From Magnolia sinica (lineage: Eukaryota > Streptophyta > Magnoliopsida > Magnoliales > Magnoliaceae), in contig NC_080588.1 of assembly GCF_029962835.1 (NCBI RefSeq), forward strand, positions 19,610,001 to 19,674,000: 64,000 nt of DNA, written 5' to 3'. The notes under the pieces are model-generated. The model ran no database searches. It was given only the letters and a program-made list of their open reading frames with translations, and was not told the DNA's origin. The translations under genes and the position numbers were made by a program. Below are positions 9,741 to 20,899 of the stretch, in pieces. Every line of letters starts with the position of its first letter. Within the stretch, counting starts at the first letter, position 1.

Positions 9741-10773
9741 TTAACTCTCATACAGATTTACCTGAGATATTTTCAATTCATCCACCTTCTCTTCCAGTGA
9801 GCGAAGACGCTCATCAAACTGAGACGGCTGAAAATCAAGGCCCGCCTCATCATCGGACTCCAACTCATTAAAAATATCATTCATTATAGTGTCATCAGGC
9901 AGGGTATCATCCTCTTCTTCAACTTCAACGTCGCCCTCATCGCGTTGGCCCAGTAGAACTTTCAAGTTCATCGTGTTAATATTGGAATTATTAAAAGGAA
10001 GAACCAATATAGGAGCCTCAACAGATGGCATGACCACATTACAATGAGTAGCTAATGTAGTCATTAGATAGGCAAACGGTATATAACTATGGCTAGGATG
10101 GAGACAATTGAATGATAATGTAGCAAATTAATGAAGGAAGACAAACAGGATTGCCTGATATGACTGAATGAAGAATGCGACACATAAACGATGTCAATTC
10201 AGCCTTATTCTCAAAATGAGGATAAATATTAGCAATGAAAATGTGATGAAGAACCCTGTATTTGGGTAACATCTGATTGACACGGAGCTCATTACCTGGA
10301 GTCCATTCCACATCAAAATGACATAATTTATGGGTCAATTTGTGCCGCTCGGATTCAGACATTCTATCAGCTAGGGTTGGTATCGGAATACCTTCATCAT
10401 TAACAACAATGTCCAACAAACCCGAAATTAAATATCTATCAATTTTAATAGTCCCTTCTCTAAAATCAAAGGAGAAGGTAAGATCATCTAGGGAAGCTTC
10501 ACAGATTGAAGCATACATCCCTTGCGCAATGGAATGGTATGTCGGTCCGCCCCAATTCAAGATGTTTTCCAAACCTACAACGGTAAGGATGGGAACAAGA
10601 TGGAAGGGAGCCACATGGTCAGCATTGATCGTACGCTCAACAATAACCTCTTTGTTGCAGAGATCCGACACATATTTGGGGTCTTCCTCAAGTGGCCGAA
10701 GGGTGCACACCTTAATAAGAGTTGCCCTAGAAAAGGACGCACGAGATGCTTTCTTCTTATACCGAGCATCCAT
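9741..10773 (-). pseudogene. Accessory ORF of element C, downstream of pol (putative plant transposon protein type)
   Basis: A minus-strand ORF of about 350 codons follows the RNase H tail. I take the Met at 10773 (MDARYKKKASRAS) as the start, because a short basic leader precedes the conserved part. A globular domain of about 200 residues contains 'GPTYHSIAQGMYASI' (an FYANL-like position), 'LLDIVVNDEGIP' and 'RVLHHIFIANIYP'. A one-base shift near 10093 leads to 'SYIPFAYLMTTLATH'. Then come an acidic stretch (VEVEEEDDTLPDD) and a C-terminal coiled coil (RLRSLEEKVDELK). This architecture fits the plant-retrotransposon accessory proteins annotated as putative plant transposon protein. Function unknown. 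A parallel ORF exists in element H at 41640-42788. Confidence 0.7.
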
Positions 10774-11208
10774 TGAAAGATAACACAAAAAAATGATGGG
10801 TTTGCAAGAGATCAGATTTTGTATATCAAACCCTACAACATGGATGGAAAATCCCAAATTGACTTCAAAATGTAGCAATGTAAGCATAGAAAGACACAAA
10901 TCTAGTAGAAAAATGAAAATGGAGCACTTACAAGGATGCTAGGAAGATGGGTCCGACGAGTCGAGAGGGGGCCCGAGTGTGAAAGAAGAAGAAATGAGGA
11001 AAAAAGTGATTTTCCCCTCTTTTAAGACACCAAACCCACATTTCACGACCGGTCAGGTACATGCTCGACCCATCGTGGCTCGATTGGTCGAGTGTGCACT
11101 CGACCCGTCGTGAGACACTCAAAAAAATTGAATTTTATTTAAAAATTAAAAAAAAAACCATTTGCATAAAAATATAGAAATAAAACATGCAAACATAACA
11201 AAATTTAA
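10774..11208 (-). other. Spacer between pol and the accessory ORF of C
   Basis: AT-rich with some GACTGGTCGAG-type motifs (11040-11115) like those of the C LTRs. An upstream extension of the accessory frame to 10899 exists, but it is hydrophobic and unlike the family start. No other coding signal. Confidence 0.5.
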
Positions 11209-11340
11209 TTAATTTGAATTGTACATACCAATATCAATTTTTAATTTAAAAAATCTATTCCTGTTAAGCAGTTTACTTAAAATGTCAACAAGTTGATTTT
11301 CTGTTGGGATATATTCTAAATAAATACATTTATCTTCAGT
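11209..11340 (-). pseudogene. C-terminal end of RNase H of element C, detached by alpha
   Basis: On the minus strand, phrases equivalent to 'CIYLEYIPTENQLVDILSKLL' followed by 'RFFKLKIDIGM' form the usual last residues of a copia RNase H. The frame matches the end of the RNase H core at 20284-20496. The codons meet as E-L-V-E-D-K once alpha and one TSD copy are removed. The terminal Asp of the RNase H active site is in this piece (QLVDIL). Confidence 0.85.
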
Positions 11341-11625
11341 TGTAAGGCTTGTATCCTTGTCTGTACTATTTCGTAGGCTTCCGCGGTCCTCCCAGTAGAA
11401 TTTGGCAACCCGCGACTTGTAATCGGTGTTTGTGCGCGATCCTAAGTCGCATCCTATATATCTATGTCGGCTTGACCCTGAGACTTGTATCCTAGTGACC
11501 GCGCTGTCGCCGCAGTTCCAACACCGTATCTTGCGCGCCAATGCGATACCTAGGTTAAGAGTTGTGGGCCCGCGTATTTTCCAAAGAAACTTCGCGCATT
11601 GTGAATTCTGAGAGAATCTCTACCC
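11341..11625. repeat. Conserved head of the alpha/beta/T family
   Basis: TGTAAGGCTTGTATCC...CGTAGGCTTCCGCGGTCCT...CGACTTGTAAT...GATACCTAGG..TGTGGGCCCGCG. The same block occurs inverted at about 17720-17983 (end of beta) and in direct orientation at 60027-60295 (start of T). It is GC-richer than the rest of the family and CpG-rich, with signs of CpG decay between copies. Confidence 0.9.
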
Positions 11626-13226
11626 TAAACATCACATCAATAAATTAATCAAGTCAAGTACACAACCCATTACTCTATTCCATCTCCAAGTACACAATCC
11701 ATCCCTAAAGTCAACCTTTCCATCCCATCTCTTACACACCCATCACTCACCCATCAAACCCATCCCTCTCTCCTTACTTCTCTCTTTCTCTCTCATTTCT
11801 CTCTTCACTCCCAAGCACCAAGAGAAGAAAGCAAACCGTCCATGGCCTCCAAGGAAAGAAAAGAAGCTGGGTGTGGCCCACTTTCTACCCCTCTCATCTC
11901 CCATCCAACTCTTCAAATTTCATAATCCTCCATCAAAGAGAGAGCCTAGGAGCTAAGGAGTCCAAGGATCCAAGAAGGAGGGCCATCAGTGGGTGATATA
12001 GGATTCCTACCATTGATCTTGATGATTTGAGGGCCCACATGTGGTGGGACCCATTTGATGTATGCATTGTAAGAAATGGAGGGCCCATAGTATCGAGGTC
12101 CCTTCCCTCCATCATGATCTCTCTCTCTCTCTCTATCTCTCTCCTTCACTGTTGATGGCCCACCTGTTGATTTACACATTTTATCCATGTTGTCCATTTA
12201 GTGGACCACAGCACAATCCATTTGTGGGGCCCATCTTGCTGCCTGTCCGTTTGGATAGGCCTTAATGAAGGAAAACACAAATGTCAACTCGATCTAAAGT
12301 AGATGGGCCACACCACATGGACCCCACCTTGATTTTTTTTACCCTGGCTATCCGTCCAGACCAGGGAGGTGGGCCATCTAGACGATGCAATCCATCCAGA
12401 CCGTCCGTCCGTGAACATCCAGGACTGGACGTTTGAACAACAATAACACAAAAAAAAGAAATATAGATAATAATAAAATAATATAGTACATATATGATAG
12501 AATTGTACTATATATATATATAGTTGGTGGGCCTCACGTGGGACCCACCTGACATGTGTGCTTCATCCAGACCGTCTAAGACGATGGGCCTGGACGAAGG
12601 AAATATAAATATCAGCTCCATCCAATTCGTGTGGCCTGCCGTCCACTGTCGGGGACGGTGGGACCCCACCATGATGTCATCATTCTATCCACGCCATCCG
12701 TACATTGGACGTGGACCCACCTAATGGACGTGTATATCCACATCATCCATCCAATGAAGTAGATTCAAATCTCAGGTGGAAACCACCCTGATGTAAGTGT
12801 TTTATCTGCACTACCCATTTGACGAGCAACACCAAGCTGCTGTTGTGCAAGACGCCAGTAAGTTCTGAGGGACCCACACAGCTGGCAACTGCTGTGATGT
12901 CAGCAAGTTCTATGGGTCCAATGCATGATGTATGTGTTGTTGATCTACACCATCCACATGCGTGGACCCCACCCACAAAGTATGTGTTACATCTAAACCG
13001 TCCATCCATTTGGTGAGCTTGTCCTGAGGCCTGAGATTAAAAATAAGATAGATCTAACTATCAATGGTCCACACTACAAAAGCACAGGGATTGAACGTAT
13101 ACCATTGAAACCCTTTCTGGGTCACTGGAGTTTTGGACCAATATGAAATTTGTTTTTCCTCTTAGTTCAGGTCTTTGTGACCTTATGAACAGACTATATG
13201 AAAAATAAATGTTATGATGGCCCCTG
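11626..13226. repeat. Alpha interior, left part: ACCGTCCATCC-rich arrays
   Basis: Pyrimidine-rich DNA with a (CT)n tract at 12118-12143, then about 1 kb of diverged units around 'gggacccacctgatgtgtgtttcatccagaccgtcc' (12300-13020). A block beginning 'atccatttggtgagcttgtcctgagg' (about 12998) leads into '..gtctttgtgaccttatga..' and ends at the TSD CCCTG (13222-13226). Open frames here are array artefacts. Confidence 0.8.
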
Positions 13227-14879
13227 TGTCACGTCCCAAACTTGGAAATCGGGCACACAAAATTCTCGATCGCTGAATTCGGTGTCGACAGCCTTCGTAG
13301 TACCCCATTCTTAGCTTCAAGAACCATATACCAGATTCTGATCCTGGGACCTACAAGGAGGATTTTCAACTTACATTTGTCTCATAAGAAGCATAACCAC
13401 AAGTTTACCCAACTCACAAAGGCAACATCATCATCACATATCCATTAATATAAACATTTGAATACAATGCCGAAAGGGAAATACATATATCAAAAATCAA
13501 AGCTCCAGAGACCGCTGCAAGCTCCATGCTCAACGCTGCTGCAACCTAACGCCACCTGCATGCATCTATCATGCATAAGCTTATAGAAAGCTTAGAGGGT
13601 GGTGAAAGTGTGTGCGCAAGATAAGTGTCAAGCACACAAATACAATGCCGTAATCATACAATGTCAGAAATACTGGCAAGATCATGAATCATATGATATC
13701 AGAGTAAGCAGGAACATACTGATAAGTCCACGAGTCATACAATATCAGAGTACACAATACAGATCACCTATGTAATAAAAAGCCAAGTATCAGATGCCGA
13801 GGATGCAATGTAATATGCGGTACGAATGACCACGCAGAAGTGTGAAGTCGGGATGATAGTACATAGTATCACAGGTTATGGGGTCCATCACAAGGGACTT
13901 CTATCCAAACCAGTCACATACCTAAATTTTGATAATCAGACTCAATGTGCTAAACTCCTAATCTCAGGTTAGTCGCGTGCCCCAACCGAAATCTTGGCTA
14001 TTGCGAAGGTACATGTAACAAATAGTTATGCACCACCAGCCCGAGTGGATGGTGAATGAATGAATGAATGAGTATGCAACTCCTGCTCAATAAGTACATA
14101 TATCACTGTAGTTCCTCTCTAGAAAAATCACTAGGGCCTAGTACACTCTACGTCAGCTTATCGCCCCTATCCGAGCGCACAACTGGGTAAGTGGAAGAGA
14201 CCTCACTATCTACCTGCCGATATTGGGCCCGGCTCGTCGATAGCCGACCCATTCCTCAAGCTGGTTAAACTCAACCTAGATAATGCCCCATTACTTAGGC
14301 GGGTAAGCTCACACCCCCTCCCAACCGACCACGACATAGTAGGAGACGCAACCTACTGGTATGCGGCCGTCATGCGCTCATATATATCCACTCAGTCTCG
14401 ACGTTGGGGCATCCTCTGGTACCAAGAGGGTTTAGAGATTTTCACACAGGGCCATCTATGGCGGCCTGATGCTAGTAACAGATTTCTGGTGTCCTATTTG
14501 GCCATCGATAACATGTTTGTGGACTTTACAACCCTAATGTCGCTAGGGCATATGGTAATCATAATCACACAATGCGAGATGCATGAGTTATATAGTCCAA
14601 TCATACATCAATCTTGCACATATCGTGTGCTTATATGGGATAAATCTACCTATCAGGGAGTTCCATAAACCATCTATACTATGGCATATGCAATGGTCAA
14701 TCACATCTCATAACAAACATGCAAATGATGCGTTTGGGCATGTATCGTGATGTTATGCTGTCACATACTCATAATTGGTATCAATAACCGGCACCGATAA
14801 TCAACATCGATAGTCAACCTCGATAATGTAGACATTTAACCAACATTGCCCCTAAGGAATGACTCACATAGAGCCTAAC

Positions 14880-15110
14880 ATATAGTGGACCTATGGCCTC
14901 ACATAAGGGCCAAATATACAACACCATGGGCCTCACTCAAGAGCTTAATAGACATAACGATGGGCCTAACATACATCACAATGGGCTCCATTGCCTGGCC
15001 CTTAAATACATCACAATGGGCCTCATCACATGGGCCTCATATATATCACATTGGGCCTTAAACACGGGTTGAATACACATCACAATGAGCCTCAAATATG
15101 GGCCGCATAT
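14880..15110. repeat. Tandem GGCCTCATATACATCACAATG array, distal part (beta)
   Basis: Units of roughly 25-35 bases of the form 'gggcctca(a/c)atacatcacaat' are imperfect. They are the reverse complement of the GGCCCATTGTGATGTAT array in alpha and T. The array resumes at 15690-15870 after the 19 bp array. Confidence 0.8.
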
Positions 15111-15124
15111 GCATCACATTAGGC

Positions 15125-15590
15125 CTCAACAATCGGCCTCGATATCCGGCCTTGACAATTGGCATCGACAATTGGAATCAGCCTCGACAATCGGAATCGG
15201 CCTTGATAATTAGCCTTAACAATCAGAATCGGCCTCGATAATCGAAATCGGCCTCGACAATCGGAATCGGTATTGATGATCGGGATCGGTCTCGATAATC
15301 GAAATCGAAATCGGCCTCAATAATTAGAATCGACCTCAACAATTAGAATCGGCCTCGGCAATCGGAATTAGCCTCGATAATCATTCTCGACAATCGAAAT
15401 CTGTCTCGACAATTGAAATCGGCCTCGACAATCGAAATCAGCTTCGATAATTGACCTCGACAATCAGAATCGGCCTCAGTAATCGGAATCGGCCTCGATA
15501 ATCGACTTCGGCAATCGAAATCGTCCTCGATAATCGGAATTGGCCTCGACAATTGGAATCGACTTCGATAATCGACTGAACAAGGCCTAA
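15125..15590. repeat. 19 bp tandem array GGCCTCGATAATCGGAATC in beta
   Basis: About 24 imperfect 19 bp units: 'gaaatcggcctcgacaatc', 'ggaatcggtattgatgatc', 'gggatcggtctcgataatc' and so on. Alpha has only a few equivalent units (about 18600-18690) and T even fewer (62930-62985), so the array expanded in the beta lineage. It splits the GGCCTCATATACATCAC array and is bounded by two diverged 'atttaaccaacattgc' phrases (14836, 15651). Confidence 0.9.
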
Positions 15591-15689
15591 GGGAAAGTCA
15601 TAATGTGAAATTAAACCATCATTGCCCATTAATGTGGCCATTTAACCAACATTGCTCCCAAGGAGTGGCCCACATAGATCCAAACGTAT

Positions 15690-15870
15690 CATGGGCCCAT
15701 GGCCTCACATAAAGGCCTAATATATATCACACTAGGCCATAAATACATCACATCGGTCCTCATCAAATGGGTCGCATATACACAGGATTCAAACATATCA
15801 CAATGGGCCACAACCCATGGGCCCCGAATACATCACAATGGGCCTCTCTTATGGGCCCAATACACATCAT
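15690..15870. repeat. Tandem GGCCTCATATACATCACAATG array, proximal part (beta)
   Basis: Six or so further units such as 'gggccacaacccatgggccccgaatacatcacaat'. The flanking phrase 'gtggcccacatagatcc' corresponds to the inverse of 'ctctatgtgggccactcc' in alpha (18506) and T (62824). Confidence 0.8.
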
Positions 15871-15879
15871 ATCAAGGTG

Positions 15880-16290
15880 AGACCCATACACTATATTATA
15901 TCTACACCATTCATTTATTTTTAGAGATCATTTTAGAGTATTACCCAATCATATTAAAAGATCAACTGGACCATACCACAAACAGCAGTGGGGATAATGA
16001 TTTCCACCGTTAAAACTCCATAGGGCCCACCATAACGTTTATTTTCCATCCAATCTATTCATACGATCACGAAGACATGGATTAAAAGGAAGAACAAGTT
16101 TCATATTGATCCAGAACTTCTGTGATCCTTAAAGGATTTCAATGGTAGGCGTTCAACTCTCCACTATTTTCTGTAGTGTGGTCCACCTGATAGATCTACC
16201 TCATTTTTAGTCTCAGGCCTTGAGATGAGCTCACCATCTGGATGGGCGGTTTAAATATAACACTGCCTGATGATCAGGCCCACAGAATTT
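15880..16290. repeat. GGGCCCACCATAACG module (beta copy)
   Basis: A ~400 bp block: 'ttttagagatcattttagagtat'.. 'gggcccaccataacgtt'.. 'tttcatattgatc'.. 'gatgagctcaccatctggatgg'. Diverged copies occur at 55460-55870, at 61480-61810 (inverse), and split in alpha at 12998-13226 plus 17989-18100. It is the best-conserved non-terminal part of the family. Confidence 0.85.
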
Positions 16291-17152
16291 ACAGGCATTA
16301 ATTACATTAGAGGTGGGTCCCACCAGATTAATTGACGGTGTGGATATACATACATCATGCGTGGGACCCATAGATCTCACCGACATCAGCAGCAGTGGGA
16401 CCCACCGTCCCTGTAGAAATAGATGGACGACATATATAAAACACTTACATTATGGTGGGTCCACCTTCAAATGGACGGTGTTGATGAAACACTTGTATCA
16501 CCGTGTAGCCCACTGTCCAGAAGTACATATATCATAGTGTGGTCTATGGTCCAAATCGATGGATAGATGGTGTGGATGAAATCCACATATCAGGTCGTCC
16601 CACCGTCCTGACAGTGGACGGTGTGGATGAAACACATACAACGCGCAGACCCCAGAACCCGCTGGCCCACTAGATATGTATATCTTTATATATATGAGTA
16701 TAATATATATTATATTATTATATTTTCTTCTTTTTTGTTGTTTTGGTCCAGCGTCTAGGCCTTGGATGGCCTGGATGTGAATACATACATCAAGATAGGC
16801 CCCACCGTCCAGAGTCTGGATGGTGTGGCAAGCACATACATCAGGGTTGCTCCCACGTGGGACCTGTGGATGACTTGGATTATCAAATATATCACGATGG
16901 AGCGCCAAAACCTGCTGGTGACCAATGGTTGCTGGGACCCGCCGTCCACGGGCTGGACGATGTGGATCCAGCACAACATCAAGGTGAGTCCACACGTGTG
17001 GCCCATCAGCTTTGGATCTAGCTGATATTTGTGTTTTCCCTCTCGTCCAGACCTGATAATAGGCTGGATGGTGCAGATCCGGCACATCCATCAGGTGGGT
17101 CCCACGAAGGTGGATGGCATGGATAAAACACATGCATCCTCGGGTGGGCCAC

Positions 17153-17157
<5 letters not shown>
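16290..17157. repeat. Beta interior: diverged ACCGTCCATC / GGTGGGTCCCACC units
   Basis: About 850 bp of units such as 'gtggatgaaacacatacatca' and 'tggtgggtccacc' with a ~60 bp AT-rich patch (16677-16735). Long open frames on both strands here come from the repeats. Confidence 0.75.

Positions 17158-17207
<50 letters not shown>
17158..17207. repeat. (GA)n microsatellite
   Basis: About 24 GA dinucleotides in beta. It matches the position of the (CT)n tract in alpha (12118-12143) and T (60689-60721), so it is an ancestral feature of the family with variable length. Confidence 0.98.
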
Positions 17208-17210
<3 letters not shown>

Positions 17211-17506
17211 GAGATGGGGAGGGACCCTGCCACTAATGGGCCCTCCCTTTTTCAATGCATACATCAAGATGGGTCCTACCATATATGGGCCCTCAAATCA
17301 TTAAATCCAAATAAAAAAATCACCCACTATTGGATCTCCTCTTCCTTCTTCCGCCAATGCATGCTAGAGCTCCAATGGAATGATTTCAATGGTTGAGATT
17401 GATCATGGAGGGTGGGATTGGATGGTAAGAAGGTGGGCCACACCTAGCTTTCTCCTCTCATGGAGCTTGGACGGTTTCTCCCATGGGAGCTTGAAAAATG
17501 GAGAAA

Positions 17507-17548
17507 TGAGAGAGAGAGAGAGAGAGAGAGTGAGAGAGAGAGAGAGAA
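17507..17548. repeat. (GA)n microsatellite, second tract in beta
   Basis: About 20 GA dinucleotides with two interruptions. It corresponds to a CT-rich patch near 11760-11800 in alpha. Confidence 0.95.
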
Positions 17549-17983
17549 GATGGGATGTAAAGAGAGAGGGATGGGTGTGAGTGATGGAGTGATGGGGAGT
17601 GGTGGGTGTACTTGACATATAAAGGATGGGTGGAGAGAGAGAGTTGACTTTGGGGGGTTACTTGTACTTGACATGATTGATTGATGTGTCTTGATTGATG
17701 GGATATATTCTCTTGGGATTTGCAACAGGTGGTGTTTTCCTTGAACTAAACACGGGCCCACATCTCCTGGCTTAGGGATCACCTCGGCGCGTGAGATACA
17801 ACATCAGAACCACGGCGACGGTGCGGTCGCACTGGTACAGGTCTTGGGTCGAGCCGACTCAAGAATACAGGATATGACTCAGGGTCGCGTGCAACTGCCA
17901 ATTACAAGTCGCGGGTTTTCGGAATTCGATTGGAAGACCGAGGAAACCTACAGAATGGTACGGGCTAGGATATGGGCCTTACA

Positions 17984-20278
17984 CCCTGTGATTTTTTAAT
18001 AGTGAAAATCACTATCTCCACTGTTATTGTGGTATGGTCCAGATGATCTTTTGATATGATTTTTTTGGGTAATACTCTATAATGATCTCTAAAAATAGAT
18101 GAATGGTATATATGGTGAGGCCCATTGTGATGTATTTAAGGCCCAGATATGTGGCCCATTTAATTTCCAAGTAGTGAGGCCCACTTGTTGTATATGAGGC
18201 GCACGTATGACGCCCATGGTGATGCATTTGCGGCCCATTTGATGAGGCTCATTGTGATATGTTGGAGGCCCATGAGTTGTGGCCCATTATGATGTATATT
18301 AAGCTCTTACGTGAGGCCCATTATATTGTGTATGAGGCCTTTACGTGTAACCAATGGGATGTGTATGGGGCCCATTGGTGTAGCCCATTGATGTGGCCCA
18401 CTTGATGTTTATGAGGCCCGTTGAGATTGTATGTAGCCCATTATGTTATGTATGAGGCTCTTATGTGAGGTCATGGGTCCACTATATGTTTGGCTCTATG
18501 TGGGCCACTCCTTGGGAGCAATGTTGGTTAAATGTCCACATTAATGGGCGATGATGGTTAAATGTCTACATTGTAACCTTCCCTTAGGCCCTTTGTTAGG
18601 CAGATTATCGAGGCCAATTGTCAAGACCGATTATCAGTGCCGATTATCGAGGCCGATGGCGATTATCGGTGTCAGTTATCGATACTGATTATGAGTACGT
18701 GACAGCATAGCATCATGATACATGCCCATATGCATCATTTGCATGTTTGTTATGAGACATGATTAACCATTACATATGCGGGCAGGTTGTTTATGCAACT
18801 CCCTGAGAGACGGAGTTGCCCACATGAGCACACGGTACGCATAGGATTGCTGCATGACTGGATGGTATGACTTATGCATCTTGCATTTTATGATATGACC
18901 ACCATACACCCTAGCGACATCAGGGTCGTGGCCTCATAGGCATATCGTGGATGGCTAGATGGGACACCAAAAATGTTTGGTTCTAGCATACGGGCGCCAT
19001 AGATGTCCCTAGGTGAAAATTTGTAAACCTCCGTGGCCAGGAGACGCCCCAACGTCTGGATCGAGTGGATATATATATGAGTGCGTGAGGGCCATATACC
19101 AGTAGGCCGCATCTCCCACTGTGTCATGGTCGGTTAGGAGGGGGTGTGACCTTACCCGCCTAAGTTAAGGGGTAATATCTAGGTTGAGTTTGACTAGCTT
19201 GAGGAATGGGTCCGCTATCGACGAGTCAGGCCCGATATTGGCAGGCGGATAGTGAGGTCTCTTCCACTTACCCAGTTGTGTGCTCAGATAGGGGTGGCAA
19301 ACTAGTGTAAAGTGTAATAGACCCCGGTGATGATCCCAGAGATGTACGATAATGATATGTGGACTTATTGAGCAGGAGTTGCATACTCATTCATTCATTC
19401 ATTCACTATCCACTCGGGCTGGTGGTGCACAACTATTTATTACATGTACCTTTGTAATGGCTAGAATTTCGGTTGGGGCACGCGACTAATCTGAGATAAG
19501 GAGTTTACCACATTGAGTCTGACTACTCAAATTTTGGTATGGGACTGGTTTAGATAGAAGTCCCTTATGGTGGACCCCGTAGCCTACGATATTATGTACT
19601 ATCAGCCCAACTTCACACTCCAGCTTAGTCATTTCATTCACATCGCATATTGTATTGCATTCTCAGCACATAGCACTTGGTTTACTGTGGTTTTGTATTA
19701 CATAACCTAATTAAGGTTGACGGTATTCGTGAGCTCGGTATCTGATATTTGGCTTACTATGTCTCCGCATTGCATAGTTGATCTTCATTGCTTCTTCAGT
19801 ATATGATATTGGCTTTTCATGTTTTTACATCGCATAGCCTAGATAAGGCTGATGGTATTTATGAACTTGTCAGTATTTCCACTTACTCTGATATCTATAT
19901 GCATGGCACGTGTATCGCACACACTTAAACCACCCTCTAAGCTTTCTATAAGCTTATGCATGATAAATGCGTGTAGGTGGTGCTAAGTCGCAGCAGTGTT
20001 AAGCTTGGAGCGCGCAACGGTCTTCTGGAGCTTGATTTCTGATATATGTATTTCCCTTTCAGCATTATATTCAACTGTTTATATTAGTGGATATGTGATG
20101 ATGATGTTGCCTTTGTGTTTGGGTAAACTTGTGCTTATGCTTATTACGAGTTAAATGTATGTTGAAAAATCCTCCTTGTAGGATCCCAAGATCAGAATTT
20201 AGCATATGGGCTTTAGGGGCCGAGAATGGGGTGCTACGAGGATTTTGTTAGCTCGATTTTTGAGTTTGGGGCGTGACA
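17984..20278. repeat. Right part of alpha, after beta
   Basis: It resumes at the repeated TSD CCCTG and continues the interrupted module 'atctccactgttattgtgg..'. A GGCCCATTGTGATG array (about 18110-18480) follows, then a short CGATTATCG group (18600-18690) and a ~1.6 kb tail. The tail has GCATCATTTGCATG, a GA-poor low-copy region, an AAGCTTTCTATAAGCTTATGCATGA motif (19939-19963) and the terminus GGGGCGTGACA. The tail matches 13227-14760 inverted and 62980-64000 direct. Confidence 0.85.
18110..18480. repeat. GGCCCATTGTGATGTAT tandem array (alpha)
   Basis: About 12 diverged units averaging ~30 bp: 'aggcccattgtgatgtatttaaggcccag', 'gtggcccattatgatgtatattaagc' and similar. The T copy has the same array enlarged to roughly 950 bp. 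Confidence 0.85.
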
Positions 20279-20283
20279 TCAAC

Positions 20284-20700
20284 CAATTCTCAAATGTAAT
20301 GATAACGAATATTAATATGCTTTGTACAAGAATGTTGAATAGAATTTTTAAAAATATTAATTGCACTAGAATTATCACAATACAAAATCATTGTATCTTG
20401 CGCATTTCCATAATCCTTAAGCATTCTTTTCATCCAAACAAGTTGGGTAAAAGCATTACCAGCTGTGATATATTCAACTTCAGCTGTGGATAACAATACA
20501 GAACTCTGTTTCTCACTGTGCCAGGAAACTAAACAATTCCCAACATAGAAACATCCACCACTAGTAGATTTTCTATCATCAATGTTCCCTGCCTAGTCAG
20601 CATCTGTATATCTAGCTAATTGAACATTTGTATCATCTGGATACCAAAGGCCTAAATTGGCAGTACTTACAACATATTGAATAATGCGCTTAACAGCAAT
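20284..20700 (-). pseudogene. RNase H core of element C
   Basis: The minus-strand relic would degrade the RNA of the RNA-DNA hybrid during reverse transcription. Visible are 'SGGCFYVGNCLVSWHSEKQSSV', then LSTAEVEYITAGNAF (active-site Glu in AEVEY), MILYCDNSSAI (active-site Asp) and HINIRYHYI. One in-frame stop lies next to the alpha junction. The remaining C-terminus is at 11209-11340. RT precedes it and the accessory ORF follows after the C-terminus. Confidence 0.88.
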
Positions 20701-20899
20701 AAGATGAGATTCTTTTGGATTTGATTGATATCTAGCACAAATACCTAGACTGAATGCAATATTTGGTCTACTTATAGTTAAGTATAGAAGACAACCATTT
20801 GCTGTGATATAACCAAGAGTCTATACTTTTACCTATTTCATCCTTGAATAGCTTAAGAGTCGTACTCATAGGAGTATCGAATTTCTTACCATTTTTTAA

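Larger units (their letters stand above)
13227..17983. mobile_element. Beta: inverted relative of alpha inserted in alpha, 4.76 kb
   Basis: It starts TGTCACGTCCCAAAC and ends GGGCCTTACA, with the perfect TSD CCCTG on both sides (13222-13226 and 17984-17988). Read on the minus strand it follows the same module order as alpha and T: head, ACCGTCCATCC arrays, GGGCCCACC block, GGCCCATTGTGATG array, CGATAATCGG array and tail ending ..GGGACGTGACA. It therefore belongs to the same family in opposite orientation. No coding capacity. The perfect TSD shows that it inserted later than alpha. Confidence 0.9.
11341..20278. mobile_element. Alpha: non-coding TG..CA element of 4.2 kb, split by beta
   Basis: It begins TGTAAGGCTTGTATCC and ends GGGGCGTGACA, and interrupts the RNase H of C between two codons. 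The flanks TCAGT (11336-11340) and TCAAC (20279-20283) look like a diverged 5 bp TSD (3 of 5 match). Beta (13227-17983) sits inside it, leaving 4176 bp. No ORF of interest, no primer site and no internal LTR pair are present; the interior is tandem arrays of ACCGTCCATCC and GGCCCATTGTGATG motifs. TG..CA ends plus a 5 bp TSD suggest a very large solo LTR. True orientation is unknown without a primer site. Confidence 0.8.

Noticed and set aside
10340..10783. 147-codon + strand ORF
   Set aside because: Antisense shadow of the accessory ORF of element C; the minus-strand frame has the recognisable features.
16498..17133. 211-codon minus-strand ORF
   Set aside because: Lies in the ACCGTCCATC array of beta, with overlapping long frames on the + strand. 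No domain and compositionally repetitive.
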